Below are positions 15,645 to 18,622 of a stretch of 18,622 nt of DNA, one piece after another. Position numbers and translations under genes: made by a program. The notes under the pieces were generated by a model that was not told the origin of the DNA, searched no databases, and saw only the letters and a program-made list of their open reading frames with translations. The stretch lies in NCBI GenBank assembly GCA_903892365.1, contig CAITIF010000441.1, positions 1-18,622 on the forward strand, written 5' to 3'. Numbering within the stretch: the first letter of the stretch is position 1; each line of letters starts with the position of its first letter. The stretch comes from an uncultured Pirellula sp. GTDB taxonomy: Bacteria > Planctomycetota > Planctomycetia > Pirellulales > Pirellulaceae.

Positions 15645-16553
15645 TTACGCCCCCCAAACCACGCCGTTACGTTCTGCAATCGCCAAAATCAACGCCTGCG
15701 TTCCGGCGCTGCCGCGATCCATGGCCTGGAGATACTCGTACAGCTTTTTTGCTAATGAGAGGCCGGGCAAGTCGAGTTTCAACGATTGAGCTTCCTCGAT
15801 CGCAATTCCTAGATCCTTGACGAGATGGTCCACATAGAATCCAGGTTCGAAGTCCCCTCGAAGAATGCGTGGTGTTAAGTTGGTTAGGGACCAACTACCC
15901 GCTGCGCCCATCGATACGGACTGGAGCACAAGTGCGGGGTCCAATCCGCTTTGTTGCGCATACAGCATGGATTCGCACAATCCGATCATGCTTGCACCGA
16001 TCAAGATTTGGTTGACGATTTTTGTATGCTGTCCGGATCCGGCGGGACCATGATAGAGATAAGTCTTTCCCAGCAACTTCCAGATTGGTTCGAGCGCATC
16101 GAAAGCGGCCTTGTCACCACCAACCATGATCGACAGTCGAGCTTCGCGCGCCCCGATATCCCCTCCTGAAACAGGCGCATCCAAAGCCAGGACATGCTTG
16201 GAGACAGCCTCTTGGGCAATTTGAACGGCCAGCTTGGGGCTGCTGGTGGTCATATCCACGATGATGTTTCCGGGCTTAGCATGCGCTAAAACGCCCTCGC
16301 TTCCTAGCAAGGTTTGCTCGACGTCCGATGGGTAACCAACCATGGAAAAAACCACATCGCTTCGGATGGCAACCTGCTTGGGACTGGAACAACCGACCGC
16401 TCCCAGTGCGATTAGGCTCTCCATTTTTTCTGGCGAGCGATTGTAAATGGCAAGCGGGTAACCTGCACGAAGGAGATGCGCGCACATGCTGCGTCCCATG
16501 ACACCCGTGCCGATCCATCCCAATCGTGTCGTTTCAGGGTGCACTTCTATCAT
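15645..16553 (-). CDS. NAD(P)-dependent beta-hydroxyacid dehydrogenase (GarR/MmsB/GLYR-like)
   Basis: 302 residues from ATG 16553. It has the Rossmann motif GWIGTGVMG (12-20), the substrate motif DAPVSGGDIGAREARLS (125-141) and the catalytic lysine K178 in GQHTKIVNQI. These define the 3-hydroxyisobutyrate / tartronate-semialdehyde reductase superfamily. NRS (38-40) after the second beta strand resembles the NRT of NADP-preferring members, so NADPH use is plausible. The substrate is undetermined; succinic semialdehyde, glyoxylate, tartronate semialdehyde or 3-hydroxyisobutyrate all fit the family. It lies 14 bases downstream of the nucleoside phosphorylase and three bases upstream of the mutarotase, forming a compact PNP-dehydrogenase-mutarotase cluster. 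Confidence 0.92.
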   Translation of the reverse strand: MIEVHPETTRLGWIGTGVMGRSMCAHLLRAGYPLAIYNRSPEKMESLIALGAVGCSSPKQVAIRSDVVFSMVGYPSDVEQTLLGSEGVLAHAKPGNIIVDMTTSSPKLAVQIAQEAVSKHVLALDAPVSGGDIGAREARLSIMVGGDKAAFDALEPIWKLLGKTYLYHGPAGSGQHTKIVNQILIGASMIGLCESMLYAQQSGLDPALVLQSVSMGAAGSWSLTNLTPRILRGDFEPGFYVDHLVKDLGIAIEEAQSLKLDLPGLSLAKKLYEYLQAMDRGSAGTQALILAIAERNGVVWGA

Positions 16554-16567
16554 CGTTCAGTCTTTCT

Positions 16568-17407
16568 TTAGGCTTGTAGCCGTTGGTATTCGTCTTGAAG
16601 CACTCCGGTTACCAAGGTGGTTAATCTGGGTTCTGCTTCGTTTGCCACAGCAATAATTTTTTCGACCACTGCGGGCTCCAGTGCATCAGGCAGACACATA
16701 TCAGTGATCACAGAAAAACCGACGCATCGCATACCAGAATGAACCGCCACGATGACTTCGGGCACGGTGGACATGCCAACGACATCCGCCCCAATCATTC
16801 TCAAGAATCGATACTCGGCTCTTGTTTCCAAGTTGGGACCAGTCACCGCCACGAAGACACCTTGATGCGCAACGATGTCGTTCTTTCTGGCAGTTTTCAG
16901 GGCGGACCGAATCAAATTCTGATCGTACGGGTGGCACATGTCAGGAAAACGTGGGCCCAACCGATCGTCGTTGATGCCGACTAGCGGATTGCCATTCATG
17001 AGATTGATATGATCATCGATCAGCATGATGTCGCCCGCTTTGTAAAACGGATTCAGGCCACCGCAGGCGTTGGAGACGACCAGCAAGCCAGCTCCCATGG
17101 CCTTCATGACACGAACGGGAAGAGTAATCTGCTGCAGCGCGTAGCCTTCGTACATGTGCAGCCGTCCTTCCATGACCATGACCGGCAGCCCACACAAGGT
17201 TCCACAAACCAACCGGCCTCGATGCGAAGTCGCAGTCGACTTTGGAAAGTGAGGAATATCACCATACTCGATCGTTGCTTCCACTTCGACTCTTTGAACT
17301 AACGGTCCAAGGCCTGTCCCGAGAATAATGCCTGCGTGGGGAGTCTTGTTCCAAACGTTTCGAATGGCTTGGGCGGCTTCTTGGATTTTGTCGAACAGTT
17401 CTAGCAT
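16568..17407 (-). CDS. Purine nucleoside phosphorylase, trimeric (PunA-like) type
   Basis: 279 residues from ATG 17407, typical for the trimeric class. It cleaves purine (deoxy)nucleosides with phosphate to give free base and (deoxy)ribose-1-phosphate. Visible active-site elements are the phosphate loop GTGLG (30-34), H62 in SHRG, GRLHMYEGY (81-89), TGPNLETRAEYR with base-contacting E194, and GMSTVPEV (211-218). At the position of human Asn243 (SLITN) it has D236 (SVITD), discussed under findings. The upstream 263 bases hold a repeat element and probably the promoter of the cluster. The enzyme is purine salvage housekeeping; the linked dehydrogenase and mutarotase are not obviously in the same pathway. 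Confidence 0.93.
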   Translation of the reverse strand: MLELFDKIQEAAQAIRNVWNKTPHAGIILGTGLGPLVQRVEVEATIEYGDIPHFPKSTATSHRGRLVCGTLCGLPVMVMEGRLHMYEGYALQQITLPVRVMKAMGAGLLVVSNACGGLNPFYKAGDIMLIDDHINLMNGNPLVGINDDRLGPRFPDMCHPYDQNLIRSALKTARKNDIVAHQGVFVAVTGPNLETRAEYRFLRMIGADVVGMSTVPEVIVAVHSGMRCVGFSVITDMCLPDALEPAVVEKIIAVANEAEPRLTTLVTGVLQDEYQRLQA

Positions 17408-17500
17408 CGTGATAGTCAGTGGGTTGATGAAGAGGTTTGGGGCGAGGAATGAGTTGATATCAGGTGATGAAGGCGAGCCCGTAATGCATTCGCACTCGAC

Positions 17501-17612
17501 AGCTTAAACCGCAGGCGCTAGCCGCGACGCTTCACAGTCTGAGCCGCAGGCGCTAGCCGCGATAATGCTTTCCAAGGTATCCAAAACGCGGCTAGCGCCC
17601 ACGGCTCAAGCT
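17501..17612. repeat. Three-copy short repeat element forming long inverted repeats (REP-like)
   Basis: Copy A (17501-17526) and copy B (core 17541-17561) are direct repeats sharing the 19-base core CCGCAGGCGCTAGCCGCGA. Copy C (17587-17612) is inverted. A against C gives a 26-base stem with four mismatches; B against C gives 21 bases with two. All mismatches are transitions that become G-U pairs in minus-strand RNA. Each copy contains the palindrome GCTAGC. It sits between the rhodanese gene and the nucleoside phosphorylase gene, both on the minus strand. Confidence 0.85.
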
Positions 17613-17625
17613 GGCTTGATAAGCC
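17613..17625 (-). terminator. Small perfect hairpin beside the repeat element
   Basis: GGCTT-GAT-AAGCC is a perfect 5-bp stem with a 3-base loop, 46 bases after the rhodanese stop in the minus direction and directly adjoining repeat copy C. No U-run follows immediately, so it is a weak candidate on its own. Together with the long repeat hairpin it could end or attenuate the rhodanese transcript. Confidence 0.3.
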
Positions 17626-17670
17626 TGGCTAATCGAGTCTGGCGAGGCGTTTGAAAATCCTTGCAACAAT

Positions 17671-18066
17671 CTACGCTCCTAATTTAGCGGCTGGCAGTGC
17701 GATTGGATAGTTGGCCTCGGTCCAGCCTCGCCATCCACCATCCACGCTAGTGACGCGTTGGTAGCCCATTTTTTGCAAATTGTCCGCAGCCAATGCGGAC
17801 CGAAATCCTCCGCCGCAATAGAGTAGGATCTCTTGGCCAAAGTCGGGGGCAACTTCTTCAATATCCCGCTCAATGATCCCTTTACCAAGACTCGTCGCTC
17901 CTGGAATGTGTCCACGAGCAAATTCGGATTCCTCGCGAACGTCGATCAAAAGAGCAGCGTCACCGCGATCAAGCCGCTCCTTCAAATCGTGAATCGTGCA
18001 TTCACGAATGCGAGCGCGAGTTTCAGTGACCAACGCGAGGAACTGGGGGGAATGTTGTTTCGCCAT
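17671..18066 (-). CDS. Single-domain rhodanese-like sulfurtransferase
   Basis: 131 residues from ATG 18066; an in-frame TTG at 18087 would add seven residues. No SD is visible for either. It has one rhodanese fold: LLIDVREESEFARGHIPGA (39-57), then the active-site loop C84-GGGF-R89, and VDGGWRGW (108-115) near the C-terminus. A six-residue loop starting with Cys and ending with Arg fits persulfide/sulfurtransferase activity rather than a Cdc25-like phosphatase. There is no signal peptide, so it is probably cytoplasmic. The N-terminal 25 residues are extra helical sequence. The sulfur acceptor is unknown and the neighbours give no hint. It is separated by 263 bases from the next gene downstream, so it may be transcribed alone. 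Confidence 0.92.
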   Translation of the reverse strand: MAKQHSPQFLALVTETRARIRECTIHDLKERLDRGDAALLIDVREESEFARGHIPGATSLGKGIIERDIEEVAPDFGQEILLYCGGGFRSALAADNLQKMGYQRVTSVDGGWRGWTEANYPIALPAAKLGA

Positions 18067-18301
18067 CGCTAGGTTGTATTTCGTCAATTTGGTGAAGATG
18101 AGTCGTTCTTACAGAGTGTCATTCGAAAACAACTTGAATTTTTTTGCAACAGGGTGCAGAAACCGGACTATCGATGCCGATGATGTTTTGGCGGGGAAGT
18201 ACCGACTCAGCGGATGGCACCATGATCTGGTGAGAATTTGCTTCCTCCACGTGTTCAGGCAACCAAGCAATTTGTTGCTAACGTAACTCAAAAACCATGT
18301 T

Positions 18302-18313
18302 TTCTCTAGAGAA
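18302..18313. promoter_or_regulatory. 12-bp perfect palindrome just before a TTG start
   Basis: TTCTCTAGAGAA is a perfect palindrome ending five bases before the proposed TTG start at 18319. Its right half supplies the only purine-rich (GAGAA) stretch that could serve as an SD. It could be an operator or a small RNA fold covering the ribosome site; a chance palindrome is also possible. Confidence 0.3.
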
Positions 18314-18318
18314 TCTCA

Positions 18319-18561
18319 TTGGGACGCCCTTTTGCCGGATGTTTTGGATGTATCGCGTTGGCAACCTCGATTGTTCTTGGTCTGCTGAAAGGCGATTTTC
18401 CAGATTCGATATTGACTCAGGCTGTAACCTACACCGTGGTTTATTCTGCGATAGGTTGGGTTCTGGGCAATGTCGGCGATCAACTGGTTCGGCAGAGCGT
18501 CGAAATGAATTATCGAGATCGGTTTGAAAAGCTACGGCAGGCGAACAAGAAACCGGAATAG
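18319..18561 (+). CDS. Small hypothetical membrane protein, two predicted TM segments
   Basis: 80 residues if it starts at TTG 18319; an in-frame TAG at 18307-18309 rules out anything much longer, and no in-frame ATG occurs before the first membrane segment. Hydrophobic segments lie at about 5-23 (FAGCFGCIALATSIVLGLL) and 33-51 (TQAVTYTVVYSAIGWVLG). A charged tail (DRFEKLRQANKKPE) follows, probably cytoplasmic. I do not recognise the family. The alternative frame from ATG 18297 loses hydrophobicity after about ten residues and looks non-coding. The gene is divergent from the rhodanese gene, about 250 bases away, and ends 61 bases before the window edge. Confidence 0.6.
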   Translation: MGRPFAGCFGCIALATSIVLGLLKGDFPDSILTQAVTYTVVYSAIGWVLGNVGDQLVRQSVEMNYRDRFEKLRQANKKPE

Positions 18562-18584
18562 ACATAGCGTTCGACACTTGATGG

Positions 18585-18622
18585 CTCTTTTCCAGAGGCA
18601 AAATGCCCCAATTCTGGAAGAG
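18585..18622 (+). terminator. Nested stem-loop at the right edge
   Basis: CTCTT-TT-CCAGA (18585-18596) pairs with TCTGG-AAGAG (18613-18622) to give a 10-bp stem with a 2-base bulge, and an inner GGCA-AAA-TGCC hairpin lies at 18597-18607. It is 23 bases after the small membrane protein stop. Any T-run would be beyond the window, so terminator is a guess. Confidence 0.35.

Noticed and set aside
17501..17612. CRISPR-like array
   Set aside because: Only three copies, one of them inverted, with unequal spacing and no cas genes.
18297..18527. Open frame from ATG 18297 as the real small gene
   Set aside because: It becomes Arg/Ser/Cys-rich without structure, while the frame from 18319 encodes two clean membrane segments and a charged tail.

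Overview
The window looks like chromosomal DNA of a planctomycete, probably of the Pirellulaceae/Rhodopirellula type. The best evidence is the gene cut by the left edge. It encodes a secreted protein with an N-terminal CxxCH haem module (PSCyt1) followed by a DUF1549/PSCyt2 domain carrying the CARCH-DHKFDP motif, an architecture almost confined to Planctomycetes and relatives. Further support comes from a large secreted sugar-dehydrogenase/PKD/cytochrome c/CBM6 fusion, a MoxR-DUF58 pair, GTG or TTG starts, and frequent absence of a clear Shine-Dalgarno. No rRNA, tRNA, transposase, phage gene or CRISPR array was found.

Layout. Positions 1-1531 (-): secreted haem-binding PSCyt1/DUF1549 protein, C-terminus outside the window. 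1532-1926: divergent intergenic region. 1927-7022 (+): a translationally coupled pair with a 4-bp ATGA overlap, an SbcD/Mre11/YhaO-like metallophosphoesterase and a 1276-residue SbcC/Rad50/YhaN-like ATPase that has two membrane segments inside its coiled coil. 7221-9968 (+): secreted PQQ-type sugar dehydrogenase fused to PKD, cytochrome c and CBM6-like modules. 10144-12596 (+): MoxR AAA+ ATPase and DUF58 protein, 2 bp apart. From 12621 to 18066 every gene is on the minus strand. In transcription order these are rhodanese, purine nucleoside phosphorylase, a GarR/MmsB-type beta-hydroxyacid dehydrogenase, D-hexose-6-phosphate mutarotase, a membrane-anchored protein with a conserved C-terminal His-rich domain, a small double zinc-ribbon protein and an inositol-monophosphatase-family enzyme. 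18319-18561 (+): a small two-TM protein.

Functional reading. The 1927-7022 pair is expected to be a DNA-processing nuclease-ATPase complex, possibly membrane-tethered, but three conserved phosphodiesterase positions are substituted in the nuclease partner. The MoxR-DUF58 pair is a chaperone-like envelope or metal-insertion module that lacks its usual VWA partners here. The minus-strand block is mainly small-molecule housekeeping metabolism.

Items most worth following up: (i) the single-pass protein at 13833-14645, whose C-terminal domain resembles BECR/EndoU-type RNases; (ii) the degenerate active site of the SbcD-like protein; (iii) a short repeat element at 17501-17612 whose inverted copies differ only at positions that become G-U pairs in the minus-strand RNA; (iv) an Asn-to-Asp change in the base-binding pocket of the purine nucleoside phosphorylase.
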